This document shows, piece after piece, positions 9,297 to 21,081 of a stretch of DNA of 64,000 nt. Position numbers and translations under genes: made by a program. How positions within the stretch are numbered: position 1 is the stretch's first letter; every line of letters begins with the position of its first letter. Under the pieces are notes generated by a model that was not told the DNA's origin, did not search any database, and was given only the letters and a program-made list of their open reading frames with translations. Origin of the DNA: Cenococcum geophilum 1.58 (lineage: Eukaryota > Ascomycota > Dothideomycetes > Gloniales > Gloniaceae); the NCBI GenBank assembly GCA_001692895.1, contig KV748176.1, forward strand, positions 4,245,092-4,309,091, read 5' to 3'.

Positions 9297-12200
9297 ATGT
9301 CGACGGATTTCGACAAGGAAAACATTGCTGAGGGTCTCAGTGCGGGACCTTCTCTCAATAATGTGCCTGCATTATCTCCAAAGAAAACCGTCAAAAAAGT
9401 GCGCAGCAAGAGCATTGGGCCTGGAGCTCTGGGAGCTCTCGATGCTCCGCTGAGGGAAGACTCTGGAAATCGCCGAAAGGTATACGATCGCGCATATTCT
9501 ATGTTCTGTGTACTGGTGCTAGAAAAATACTAACCGCCTCATAGTCTGCATTCATACCTGCCGTAAAATCAATCTTAGCTACCAATGACGAGGATGAAAA
9601 GAAACGACGAGAAGCGCGACGAAAATCGCTAGGTACGAGGCACAGATTTAGGACTGTCCGATTAGTGCTAACATGTTTTGCTTTTCAGCGAGACGACGCG
9701 TGTCATTTGCTCCCGAAGCTACATTGCACACATGGGATGTCATCGAATACATGCGCGATGCGACTACATCCTCCGCCTCGTCCGATGCTACTAGGAGAGC
9801 ATCCTCAATATCGCAAGCGTCAAGCGCCAGATCGCCTCAATCAAATACGACTTCTCCAGCTACAGATTCCGACTTGGCCGAGCCTCCATCCACCCCACCT
9901 GAACAAACCAAAGAACCTGTACTTGGATCTTCACCCGCAAACCAATGCGACCTACACCAGAGAAAACGCCGTCATCGGAGCTCCGGAATTCCGCCAATGA
10001 ACTTCAACAACCCGGAAGACACGTTTTCGTCGAGTCCATATAGTGGAAGCGGAAGCTCTCCTACAGGTAGCGATGGAATCGAGGAGGCTTCCGACGACGA
10101 TGGCGAGGATACGATGATAAGTTTGAATGCTGGGGATGCGGCCGAGCCCACGATTGATTCCAGTTCAAGTGACTCTACTAGGATGAGCGCCAGACTAGAA
10201 GAGGCGCTCAGTCAAGCGGCCGCCCAAGCCGGAACGCGCTGTATTGACTTTGACGAGAATGGTGATCTCTCAATGGAAATTGCCGAAGACGAAATCACTG
10301 CTGCATTTAAGCCGTGGACGAAGAAACCTGCTGCTACGCCAAAGCCAACTCGAAACCTTCCCTCTTTTGATGACCAGGAGAACATCGATCCGTTCTCTCC
10401 GGCTGTCAAGGCGAAAGCTATTTCTAGCCTATCTAATGGCCTCGATGAGCTTGAACAGGAGGATGGTGAAGATATGAGCATGNACATCACTCGTGCTGTT
10501 GGTCGAATTATTCCACAGCAGTCACAAAGTCCGGATGCGAAAGGGGCAACGATGGATTTGACAATGCCTCTTGGAGGGATCCAGCAGGTTGCCCCAATCG
10601 ACCAGGATAGCTGTCGTAGGGGTCTCAAGCGACGACGGTCATCAATGGTTGGTGCGTCCCAAGGAAGCCCAGCCAAGCGACCGGTAAACCGTCGTAGCAG
10701 TATCAGGAGACGCCGGTCATCTGTGGAAGACTCCTCCCTCGGAGACGAGACGATGGATCTGACAACAGCCATCGGAGGAATCCAAGGCAACCAGTCACAA
10801 GATGATACAAACCGCCGAAGCAGTGTTGATCTGCCATTTGGTAATGAAACGATGGACTTCACTATGGCTGTTGGTGGTATAAAAGGAATCACAGCTATAG
10901 ACGAGACTTCAGAGCTCGATGGGAGTGAAGATGGTAATGAGGATCTTTCAATGGAGTTTACCGCCGTCATAGGGGGTATCAAAGGGGCTGGGCCGCAGCC
11001 AACAACTCCCGTTAAGCCGACCACTCCAAAGAATCAGACACCAAAGGCACGGAGCGCACCGCCAAGAAAATCTCCTGGACGTCCTGGAATATCGGACATA
11101 CAATTCTCACAGCCTTCTCCAAGTCCGGTGAAGCCGGCCAAAGCCACTCCCCAAAAGTCCCCACGGCGACCTGCGCGGAAAAGCCTACCCACTCCAACAC
11201 CAGAGGTCCAGTCTACCCCTCAGAATCAGACTGCCATTGAAGCCGAGCCTTCACCATTTGTTCGGAAGCAAACACGTAGCGCATCGAAAGATGAGCCCGC
11301 TTCCACACCAAAAGCTTTTGACGATCCGATCATCTTGCCCAGCATTAGCCAACGCCTGGGATCACCCCCGACTGTGCAATATAGTCCGCTTCCTTCGGCT
11401 AGGGAAGAGCCAGTCGTAAAGAGCACAACAGCTCTTACCAACTCTATCAAGTTGCTGTCTACACCAAGAAAGCAGACGCTAACATCACCCGTCAAACGTG
11501 GAACAACTCCAAAGAAAGCAGCGACTCCAAAGAAACCACCAACACCTAGAAAAACTCCGACACCAAGGAAGAGTGTCAGCCCGAAGAAGCGTGCTGTCTT
11601 TGGAAACGAGTCTCTGCCAAAGGAAGCAGAAGAGCAACTCACGGGAAATGAGGAAGACGAGGAAGTCGAACAAATTCCACTGCAAGATTTCCTTGACATG
11701 ACCAATATCCGGTTCATGGACCTCACAACTACGAAACGCCGCCACACAGCCGTCCCACCCTCCTTTCATGGTAAGGGTGTTAGTGGACATGAAGGTGATG
11801 AGAAAGATGACTCTTTAGAGGATTTTGTCATTGCTGCCGCTTGTATTATTCCTGAATATGAGATGTACCAACACGTAAGTTGCGACTTGTCCGGCCCGTG
11901 AGCACTTCCACTAACCCCAACCTACAGGCTTGTCATGAGCTAAAGCGATACATCTCCGGCGGCAAGGATGTCGTCCGCCAAATCGAAGCAGATGTATACG
12001 AGGAAAACCCAGCGCTATTCAACGAATACATGTCTGCTCCTCCTGACCAGCGTTACGTCATGGACAACCAGTTCAAGAACATGAAAACGTACGCTAGACT
12101 GCAAAGTAAGGAGATATGGTATGGATGGCGGAGTACTCTGCTTCGTGACCTCAAAGCTGCTCTTATCAAGACTGGAGAGGAGTTTGACCAGGATGATACC

Positions 12201-13270
12201 ATTTTGGCGAAGCAGGAAGAGGTTCTGGAGGCGGTGTTGCCCGCTTTAATTTCCCAGCATGAAGAGCTAGAGGCCGAGTGCAAACAGCTCCAACAACGAC
12301 AGGACGAGCTGACAAGCTGCGATCGCGAGGAGCTTGAAGCAGCACGGGAGCAACTAACTGCAGCTGATGCAGAAATCGAAGGAAAGAAACGCTTGGTCAC
12401 GTCGCTGCAAGAAGAGCTTATCCAGAAAGAGGCATCTATCGAAGCGGTCAAAGAACGCAAGATGGAATGTACGGAAGAAACCAAGGCTGCTGAGCGTGTG
12501 CGCGAGGAATGCCGCGGTTGGTCTTCAAGCGAAGTAAACGCCTTCAAGGGTAACCCTTTCCTAATCCCATCGTCTACTTGAAGTCCGGCTAAACCCCTGC
12601 AGCTAAAGTCACCACGCTTGAATTCAACCACGGCTGGAGCATTGCCTCAGCTTCGTCTTCTCCATCTACGTTAACCCTAACCCACCTCAACGACCTCCAA
12701 CTCTTCTTCCATCCCACCTCCTTCGCCACCAACACCAACACCCCTAATGCCCCGATCTCGTTGACCTACATTGGAGACTCAGCAACGCCGCACCCACGGC
12801 CCCTAACAACCAGCAAGCGCTTCTTCCTCCAGCTGCTCCGAGCGCATCTGCAATGCCTCCCCCAGAGCCAGACACGCATTCCCGATCTCCTCAACCTAAT
12901 CCGGAACGGATGGGCCACCGCACTCGCAGTAGCCGAGGGCGTCCGCTGCCTCTCCCACTGCTACATCACCGACGAAGTCATCCTGGGTGACGAGCGCATC
13001 GCCATTCGCCCATGTATGCTTCTGCCAAGCCTGCAGACGAAGGTGAAGGTTAGCTTCGAGGTCGGGGTGGGCATCGGGACGGGCGGTATTGAGGCCAGTG
13101 TTGGTGCGAGGGCGGAAGTGGTTTACGGAGAGAAGTACAAGGAGGACAAGATGGGAGAGTTCTTGGGGCAGTTTGTCGGCAACGATGTCAGGGGGATTGA
13201 CGAGATGGGGTGTTGGGCGAATGCGGTGGGAGATTTGGCGGGGAGGTTGAAGGCGAGGGGGCGGAAGTAG
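9297..13270 (+). CDS. SPC7: Kinetochore scaffold Spc7/KNL1 (Spc105)
   Basis: Five exons: 9297-9479, 9545-9632, 9689-11874, 11928-12549, 12603-13270 (3747 bp, 1248 aa), GT-AG introns of 53-65 bp. An RRRVSF motif at ~92-97 (spanning an exon junction) is the PP1-binding RVSF site of KNL1 proteins. Five MELT-like repeats, M-[DE]-[LFI]-T followed by x3-G-[GR]-I, lie at about residues 355, 379, 446, 479 and 512. These are the expected Mps1 sites for Bub1-Bub3 docking. A proline/lysine/threonine-rich linker follows. The C-terminal half is the Spc7 domain: TNIRFMDLTTTKRR, a long coiled coil (~800-960) and a C-terminal RWD-like region. One ambiguous base at 10483 changes codon 356 (probably Asp of M-D-I-T). 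It connects centromeric chromatin to microtubules and the spindle checkpoint. Confidence 0.93.
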
Positions 13271-13749
13271 GATCTCGGGAGAACGTAGGCTTGGGGTGAT
13301 GANCATGATATGATTTTGTTATGACTGAATGAATGCAATGACGCTTTTTGGAAGAGAATTGGCGTTTCCTTTGGGCCTGATGCGGGGTGCATATATAAAT
13401 ACCCTTGACTTCTCTTATGGTTGCATATGTATTTGTCCGAAGATTTGTCAGAGATTTCAGAATATCAGTTAGTCCAGTTTGCTATCAAACACATCAAATT
13501 CTGAGTGACCCGAGCATCCTCCTGTGGATGGCTTCAGATACCCCAGAGAACTCTCAAAGTTCCTATGAACAGCTTATTTTGAAGTATTTCAGACACTCAT
13601 CCAAAACATGTGGCATTACGATGACTAAACGAGTGACCCTTCCCTTGTACGCCCTAAACAACGCCATATAGGTTTAAGTGTTCTATTCTCGAATCTTGGT
13701 AGTACCGCCTCTAGGGCCTTTAGGCTCCACGCACCCCTCTTAACACCTA
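13271..13749. other. Convergent 3' intergenic region
   Basis: 479 bp between the stops of SPC7 (+) and the Zn2Cys6 regulator (-). Contains an ambiguous base at 13303. No feature recognised apart from presumed terminators. Confidence 0.45.
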
Positions 13750-15385
13750 TCAATACGCCTCCCACAGCCTACAAACCTCCACCTCAAAGACCTCTAAAAT
13801 TGCGAAACCCTTCTTCCGCACTCTTTGAAAAAGTTCCAGAACTTGCGCTTGATCTTCCGCCGTCTTAGCTCTAGCAGCAGCCACACGTAATGGAAAGAGG
13901 AACAGCAGACCCATCAAATTCGTTTCCTTCAGTGCGAGATTCGTCAGTTTGATAATGGAGGATAGATGCTCTTCAACCTGATACCGGGAGAGGGTGGGGA
14001 GAGATGTTGTAGGTAGAGGGAATGAGGATGGCTGGTAGTCGTAGATGCCGGATAAGTATATCGAGAGGGCTGAGTAGTATATCAGAGATAGGAGTAATTC
14101 GACGTTTTTGAGTAGTGGTTGCTGGGAAAAGGACCGCAGCTGAGCTCTTTGATACCACTCGGAAAGGCATTGCCGGAATCGAGCACCTTCTGTGGCGAGA
14201 GACAGGCCAACGAAAGGATCACGTGGGTCTGGTTTTTGGGTGTACTGAAGTGCTCTATGTAGTGCTCGAGTGTTAGCGGATTATTTGCCTCAAATATTGA
14301 GTCTAAGGTTTAGCTTACTTAATACAAAGATTCGAGCAGCAAAGCATCAAATCGTATATTGCCTCCTTAGGATGCCACGCATCGCCAACACCGTCCCTTA
14401 GCGTCTGTGCTAATCTTACCCAATTGGGCTCACAGAGGAACGAGGAGTCGGTATAAATCAGCGCTCGCGAAATTTCAAAGATTCGAAGGGTTAGGAAAAG
14501 CTCCTTCCCCGGACCCTCCGTGCAATTTTTCGGGCCCTTGAGTCGGAGCAGATGGGATGTCCCGTATAGAAAGTGTTTCTCCCAGTTGCCCTCGGAGGTT
14601 TCAAGCATGAGCTAGAGCCGTAAGCAATTTATTGAACTACCTAGTACAGGAAATATGGAAATCTCGCTTACCTCAAAAATCCCAAGAAAGAATGTTACCC
14701 AGGTCGCGCTTTCCCATGACTCCCCTAATTGAGCGGGAGACGCAAGTAGACCTTTTATATCACGAATAGCGCGTGAGTACGACGTCAAAGCTCTTTTCTT
14801 CAATGTAACGCCACCCTCCCATTTCTTAGTCGAATGTGGCATACGACTGCTATCGAGCGCAGCAAGGGCAATAGCTACATCTCGCAGAGCAGAAGAATTT
14901 CGTAAGAGATCATTGAGATGGGAATCCAGGCCTCTCCATGATCTGCCGGTTAAGTCGTTTACGGTAAGAAAGGTCGAAAAGAAATGAGCGACGAATTGAT
15001 CATCAGGATCACTCCAGGGCTCCAAGTGGCGGATCGGCTTTTCCCTCATAAAGCCGCTATTGGGTTTAAGGGCTGTGGCTCCAGATTGTGGTGGGGCAAA
15101 TACAACAGCTCCATGACGAGGTTGTTGGTGTACTGAATTGGACGCCCGATCACACACTTGGTTTGTGCGGAAACAATATGCACATGGTGTCGTACCGGAA
15201 CACTATAGAGCGTTAATAAAATTGACTACCATTCATTTTCAGCGTTCGAGGAATTAATAGGATACCTTGATCTTTCGACGCTGGCATGCCTTACATCTCC
15301 GCACAATGAGGCGCTTGTCCAAGGGCCGAGAAGAGACATGACAGCATGGCCACCTTGCCAAAGGCAAATAAGGGAAAGCAATCAT
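13750..15385 (-). CDS. Zn2Cys6 fungal transcription factor
   Basis: Four exons: 15385-15266, 15202-14672, 14611-14319, 14254-13750 (1449 bp, 482 aa), GT-AG introns of 59-64 bp. The zinc cluster at ~31-57 has the exact spacing C-x2-C-x6-C-x5-C-x2-C-x6-C: CKACQRRKIKC joined by an intron to CSGTTPC, then CAYCFRTNQVC. The rest is a helical Fungal_trans-type regulatory domain with motifs such as FFSTFLTVND, GTSHLLRLKGP and LSEWYQRAQ. Targets cannot be read from sequence. It is transcribed divergently from a secreted hydrolase gene starting 368 bp away, a possible target. The intron within the zinc cluster is common in this family. Starting at an internal Met is unlikely because it would lose the cluster. 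Confidence 0.88.
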
Positions 15386-15753
15386 CTTAAAAGCGTATTG
15401 TATGAACGCGGCTCGTATTTAGACGCATTTCAAATTCTTGGGATTACGTAGGTCAAGTTGCGGCGGAGCCTAAAGCGAAACTAGGGCTAGCTGCAATAGG
15501 AAACCTTTGAGCGCTCTTCTCTGATTCGTTACAAAATCCTGACTTCTTCCACAGCATACGACTCCGGACATTGCTAATGGCGCTCGATTGTAGCTTTATT
15601 GGGTTTTTGATTCCCTGATTGCGTAATAGAGACCTGAGCTCAAACCATTACATATTTTCATGAAGACATATAAGTATCTGCGCGCGGCGGAAATATAGAT
15701 TCAGACACCTCAAACGTTCATATCATCTTGGAGCTTCAATCATTCCTCAAAAC
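15386..15753. promoter_or_regulatory. Divergent promoter between Zn2Cys6 regulator and secreted hydrolase
   Basis: 368 bp between divergent starts. A TATA-like element (tataagta) lies near 15669, about 85 bp upstream of the hydrolase start. No binding site for the regulator could be assigned. Confidence 0.4.
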
Positions 15754-16908
15754 ATGGCTTTCCTATCGAAATCCTCTAATACCCTCGCTGCACTCTCAGC
15801 CATGATTTTCTCACATCTTTCTATTTCTTCTGCAGCCTCATCGATCCAACGCGGCCACTTCCCCGTTTCCATTACCACCGCAGAACTCATCGATCACACT
15901 CGCCTCGACCCTTTCGCCTCATCCACACAACCCCGCGCCCTCATGATCTCTATTTTTCACCCGGCCAAGCACTGCTCAAATTATACCACGATTCCGTATA
16001 TGCCTTCCATCACAGCTTCCTACGAAGATGCGAAGTACTCCGCATATGGCATCCCCATTGGTACCGTCAAGAACCTAACTCTCGAAACCTGCGCTGTTGC
16101 GTCATCTGGCAATCGCCATCAGCCAGATGCACCCCCGCTTGTTCTCTTCTCTGGTGCCTTGGGAACGTCGCGCTATCTGTACAACGCAATGGCAGCCACT
16201 GTGTCGAGCACCGGGTTCACGGTGATTTCGGTCGACCATCCCTATGATACCGATATTGTCGAATTCCCTTCCGGCGAGACGGTGCTAGGGCTGAACCTTA
16301 GCGACGCGCAGATCCCATTGGCTGTGGAGACTCGGGCGAAAGATTTGAGCTTCGTGATCGATCAGTTCAGCTCTCTAGACTTTCTGCAGTCGCTCTTGGG
16401 CCGCAACGCCTACGGCTCTGTAAAAGCGGTCGGAAAAGTCGCGGCGTTTGCCCACTCACTTGGCGGCGCAGGTGTCATTGCTGCACTTAGCAATGACTCA
16501 CGACTTCTCGGAGGCGTCAATCTTGATGGCAGTGTCTTTGGCCCCGCTGTTGAGATAGGAACGAACAAGCCAGTCCTTCTCTTCGGCCATGAGGGTAAGA
16601 ACCTCAGTACTGACAGCACGTGGGCAGATTTGTGGCCTCATCTAACTGGTTGGAAAAGGGAGCTGGAGTTGATTGGCAGCGCGCATTATACTTTCAGTGA
16701 TCTGCCGTTAATAGCAACGAAATTAGGCGGTGTTGGAATGTTACCGGAGGGAACTGTGAACCTAATCGGAAGTATTGATGGAGAGAGGGCAATGAACGTT
16801 ATTGGAAAGTACGTAGAGGCATTCTTGGACTTTGTGTTGAATAGGAGTCAGGGGAAATTGTTAGATGGCGAGAGCAAGGAGTTTCCGGAGGTGAAATTCG
16901 TGGAATGA
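15754..16908 (+). CDS. Secreted alpha/beta hydrolase (platelet-activating-factor acetylhydrolase-like)
   Basis: Intronless, 384 aa. Residues ~1-28 form a secretion signal (hydrophobic LAALSAMIFSHLSISSAA). The alpha/beta hydrolase fold is supported by an oxyanion-type strand PLVLFSGALGTSR (~128-140), VISVDHPYDTD (~158-167), the nucleophile elbow FAHSLGGAG (Ser235), NLDGS (Asp258) and GSAHYTFSD (His311), so a complete Ser-Asp-His triad. Several N-x-S/T sites suit an extracellular protein. This pattern fits fungal PAF-AH/1-alkyl-2-acetylglycerophosphocholine esterase-like hydrolases; the substrate is unknown. It shares a promoter region with a Zn2Cys6 regulator. Confidence 0.8.
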   Translation: MAFLSKSSNTLAALSAMIFSHLSISSAASSIQRGHFPVSITTAELIDHTRLDPFASSTQPRALMISIFHPAKHCSNYTTIPYMPSITASYEDAKYSAYGIPIGTVKNLTLETCAVASSGNRHQPDAPPLVLFSGALGTSRYLYNAMAATVSSTGFTVISVDHPYDTDIVEFPSGETVLGLNLSDAQIPLAVETRAKDLSFVIDQFSSLDFLQSLLGRNAYGSVKAVGKVAAFAHSLGGAGVIAALSNDSRLLGGVNLDGSVFGPAVEIGTNKPVLLFGHEGKNLSTDSTWADLWPHLTGWKRELELIGSAHYTFSDLPLIATKLGGVGMLPEGTVNLIGSIDGERAMNVIGKYVEAFLDFVLNRSQGKLLDGESKEFPEVKFVE

Positions 16909-17548
16909 TTGAATAGGAGGCAAAATCTACAACATATGCAAGTCGATGCCGGCATGTACAACAGTTAAAGAATTAGTATAGCATGGATTAGAGGTTAAGT
17001 GATAGAGTTTATGCTTGATTATTTAATATTTAGTACCTGAGAGTTGGTTGAGGCGAACGGGGCGCCCTTCTCGCTGAGAAGTGCGAGTCTAGGTAGGCAC
17101 CTCCGCATCGCGTCAAGTGCCGAAGGCGAGAAGCTCTCTAAACTAGATGGGGATGAGTATACCCAACTAATTTCTTCAGCGCCAAATCCGCTTAGGAAGA
17201 CGTTATGGGAAACCAGAGCCCAGAATACCGAAGTCAAATTTAATCCTCTATAGCTTCTACCTGCTATGTATAGTACCCAACCCCCCTAGTCTTCAAAAGC
17301 TGTCGGATTAGAAAAGCACTCACGATATATCAATGGATAAATATACGCAAAGAAAATGGAAAGACTGTCAATAGAGGAGCAAATAGGGGGGGTAGGGAAG
17401 GGGTAGCTTGAGGTCAGGTCTATTCAACAATAAAATCTAAGTATAGTCAGGTGATTCGAGCTTGCTAAAAGCCTGAAAATTGTAGAAAAGCCCACCCAAA
17501 TATGTACAAGTAAAAAAAGGGTATTTACAGAAAATGTGCGCGAACTGT
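16909..17548. other. Convergent 3' intergenic region, no gene seen
   Basis: 640 bp between the stops of the hydrolase (+) and chitinase (-). Short frames exist on both strands around 17020-17250 but show no recognisable domain. Confidence 0.45.
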
Positions 17549-19172
17549 CTATCCAGTTGGGAACCCAGCTTTTAAGTTACCGTACTTAGATGCTGGGTAG
17601 CTGAGTAAATTCTGACTTTGATCCAAGGCACCTGTACCTCCGAACGCGGTGACAACCTGTGTAATTCTCAAATAAGATCCTGATCGCTGCAAAAATAGAT
17701 AACAGACGTACCGTGGTAATAAGACTACCCTCTCCAGTCTTATCGCTACTACTCTCCCACCACATGCCTCCACCCAGACCGTTAGATTGGATATACGCTG
17801 CTTTTGTCGCTGCAATCGCAGGAGTATCATAACTGATCATAATCCGTTGCGACGGGTCGTAGCTATAACTTGCAACAACCTGAGAGTCTGTGTGCTCGGT
17901 CGCGCCTGCCTGAGGAAGAGCCTTGTAATCCCAAATACCATTTTCCCAGCTACCAGAGCCAACACCGTTGAAAGGTTGGCCAGGGCCGTTTGTGTTATCG
18001 AAGGAGTGGCCATACAAAGGCATACCCATTACAATCTTCGACGCAGGGACTCCGGCACTGGTATAATAGGATATTGCTTGTTGAGTACTGAAAGGGGTAC
18101 TTGCTGGGTTGCTGGTCGAGTTATAGAGATTGGCTTGATGGCCTGCAACCGTGTCCCAAGAGCCGGAATAGTCGTAAGCCATAAGATTCCAGAAATCGAG
18201 ATACTGGTCCATTGCTTGGAGGTGCATTTTTTGGTAGTTAGATGGGCCTTTTGATGTCAGCTCTTATATAGAAAATGCAAGGAGATTTTGTAAGCCCACC
18301 AGCTGGAGAAGCTGCAGTAAGTAAAAGATGCTGGCCGCCTGCATATTGTGCGGAATAACTATCCAAAGCCTAAAAGTAAGTCAATATCTCCCTCTTTCTT
18401 GAGGTTGGTTAAACTTACAGATCTGACAGCAGCCAGTAATGAAACCATGTCATTTGCTTGAGCGTCATCTTGCGACAAAGATTAGCAGAAGGATCTCATT
18501 CTCACATCAGTGGTGTACATACTAGCAGGGTATTCCCAATCAATATCCAGCCCTAAATTCCCAAATTTGTTAGCCGTAACAATCTGAAATAAGGTAATAG
18601 GATATAACACTCACCGTCAAGACCTAGGTTTTGCACCATCGACACAGCAGAAGAAGCAAATGTAGCTCTACCCGCGGCTGTAGACGCAGGCCCAACAAAA
18701 TTCGACGAGTAAGTCCAACCGCCTATAGATAGCAAAACCTTCAACTTTCTATTTTTCTGTTTAAGTAGAAAAAGCTGTTTAATGCAGCCGTAGACATTAG
18801 TTCCGACGTCATTCCAGGAATCGGTGGCGTAGTGTTTGTCAATGTCCGCCCACGTGTCTGAGAGATAGACTTCTCCTGTATCTGGATGCACGTTTGCAAA
18901 AGCGTATAGCACATGGGTCAGCTTATTAGCGGGAAGATCTTGTGGGTTGTAGTTCCGACCGTAAGTGGCCTTGGAGAAAGTATCAGTAAGTATCCTAAGG
19001 GAATAGCGCATAGTAGACCTCTAACCCAATTAACGAAGTACGCCACTGATCTGTACCCTGTCGCCGCACGGGTCTCTACGTTGGTTTGGCTAGGAGTGAA
19101 GAGCTCGTGAGGAATCACGGCCGCTTGAGTAAGCCATGCGAGAGCAAATATTGAAATGGGTGAGAAACGCAT
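17549..19172 (-). CDS. Secreted GH18 chitinase
   Basis: Seven exons: 19172-19026, 18969-18615, 18552-18523, 18468-18419, 18369-18300, 18247-17712, 17656-17549 (1296 bp, 431 aa). Introns are 49-62 bp. The first intron uses GT-TAGA rather than the usual GT-A/GAGT. There is a signal peptide ([17 protein letters not shown]) and a short propeptide. The TIM-barrel signature motifs are [25 protein letters not shown], and the catalytic [10 protein letters not shown] formed across the intron between exons 2 and 3 (DxxDxDxE; the acid is the Glu of WEYP). Further conserved parts are [18 protein letters not shown] and [11 protein letters not shown]. It hydrolyses beta-1,4-GlcNAc chitin polymers. No carbohydrate-binding module or GPI signal is seen. 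Exon 3 is only 30 bp. Confidence 0.93.
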
Positions 19173-20779
19173 ACTTAGTATTGACTAGTGATCCAAGCGT
19201 CCTTGGAGATATAACAAAAAGAGATATAAGGCATACTTATAGTCAAAGGGATCCGCGTTGCATGAGTTATGTAACTATGCTACTGTTTCTCCACGGTATA
19301 CTGATGCTGAAACCATGACCGCAAAGGTGCAACAGTATGGAGGCTGTTGGTATTGCTACTAAAGCTACCCTAAGTTACGCTATCAGTTGATTTGTCTCCT
19401 TGACAAACGTGGTCTAATGGAAGTGACCTCCGCTGGGCAGCTGGCCCTGTCAGCACTCTCACACTCGTGGGTCAGTAGCACCCAATAGTCCAGCATTGAT
19501 TGGAAGGCAGAATTTGACTGATACGTACGCATGTTCCTACGTCGAGTTCAATCTGTAATAGCTGCATGCTAACCGTGTCACGTTCCTTTAAACTGTCGCA
19601 TCGAACGCTCGGTGGATTTAGATGGAGGGTGAATTTCACCCTGCATATTAATAAGTGCAGGGGATAGCAGCTGGGGATGTCTCCGATAAATTTGCATGTG
19701 GTTTATCGCGAGTCCCAGAACGGAAACTTGGACTTCGGGGCTTAAAAAAATGGAAGAATATTTAAGTCTGGTGCAAAACATCTTCAGAAGCAAGAATCAA
19801 AAAGGTCCTGTTTTAAAACAGTGAGAAACCTGAAAAGAAACAGCTAAATTCTAGTTATGGATGAGATATCTCAGAGATGAAAATTAGTGAAATTAGTGAA
19901 AGATGAAATACGGGCACGCGACACACATAGCGTGTCCCGACTTGCCAATTTAACGCCTGATACCTTTAGAGAAACAATTATGATTACCTCACATTTATTT
20001 CGATTTTATTGGGGAAATAAAATTTGTATCTGAGTTTCTCAAGGAGCATGCAAAACGGAAGAACCTAATTCAATACATTATTTTGCGGAAGTCCTGTCCG
20101 CGGGACATCAAACCCTCATCCTAACCCATTCCTTTCGCAGCCCGAGTGCCCAGATAAGGTCAGAAGATGAGCCGGGATAAAGTCCTAGGGATCATAAGAA
20201 AAAGGAGATTAATTCAACTCTTGAATTTTAAGACGTGTGGAGTAGATTGCATGACCTATCGTAGCCAGGTTCTTTCGGATGGGGAGGGGTGGTCTAAGGC
20301 ATGAGATTGCCGTGTCATCTGCTAGACACCGCAGCGACCCGCAGAGTCGAGATGATCGAGGGATAGTTTGCATAGAAGGTTCGCTGCAGATGGTCATGCA
20401 TTTTCGCAGGTACCCGTGGGGTGAGGCCATGCGACGTTCAGATAAGATACTTAGGTAACAACACGCCGAGTTGGCGGGTCGAAATGGCGGCATGTAACGC
20501 AAGTCATGCCATCTTATGCTACCACCCAAGACGGGCCCCATATTAGACCGTTTTTTTGACCTACTGCACGCGGCTGGCGCCGGATTTAGTATACAACACC
20601 GTGGATACACCGAACAAGGCCTCCCTAGTAGACACGAAGCTACGTATACCTTTTCTTCCCCCACGTGATATCTTGCACGTAGAGCGTAGCCTTGGCCTAT
20701 AGAAGAGAACTATATATTTTTATAAGACTGTTACGTGCTGTAGACTCTACTAGATATACTAGTTAAGGGTAGAGAGGCG

Positions 20780-20919
20780 CTATCCCCTAACCCGCCGCTT
20801 TTCATGCATTTGTTATCGATAACGGGTCAGCCAATCAAGTAAGCTGCATGAGATACTAGTGCCCAGTTAATTCTAACTAGTCGCGACTTAGCGATGCACG
20901 CAAGCAGGTTAGGGGATAG
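20780..20919. repeat. 140-bp element with 16-bp terminal inverted repeats
   Basis: Left end CTATCCCCTAACCCGC (20780-20795); right end is its inverted copy (20904-20919) with one mismatch. No clear target duplication was found, so transposon class is undetermined. Confidence 0.5.
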
Positions 20920-21022
20920 TATATTATCACGTGCGGTATCACGGGGGTAGCCTTACAGCGAGCTCAACGAGCCCTACGACGGGGTAGACGGGCACCGAAA
21001 CTTTAGCTCTACCTTATACGGT

Positions 21023-21081
21023 AGGTGGGTTGGTGGTAGAGCTCACCCACCTGGTGGGTGAACTGAACTACCAATCCACCT
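21023..21081. repeat. 59-bp imperfect palindrome (hairpin)
   Basis: AGGTGGGTTGGTGG followed by GAGCTCACCCACC pairs with the complementary strand of the second half ending TACCAATCCACCT. It could form a cruciform or RNA hairpin with ~29-bp arms and several mismatches. Function unknown. Confidence 0.6.

Noticed and set aside
10212..11024. Long minus-strand frame opposite SPC7 exon 3
   Set aside because: Shadow of the repeat-rich SPC7 exon; no domain, and the sense strand has complete exon logic.
20209..20664. 151-codon minus-strand frame
   Set aside because: No family resemblance, in a repeat-rich intergenic region; likely chance.
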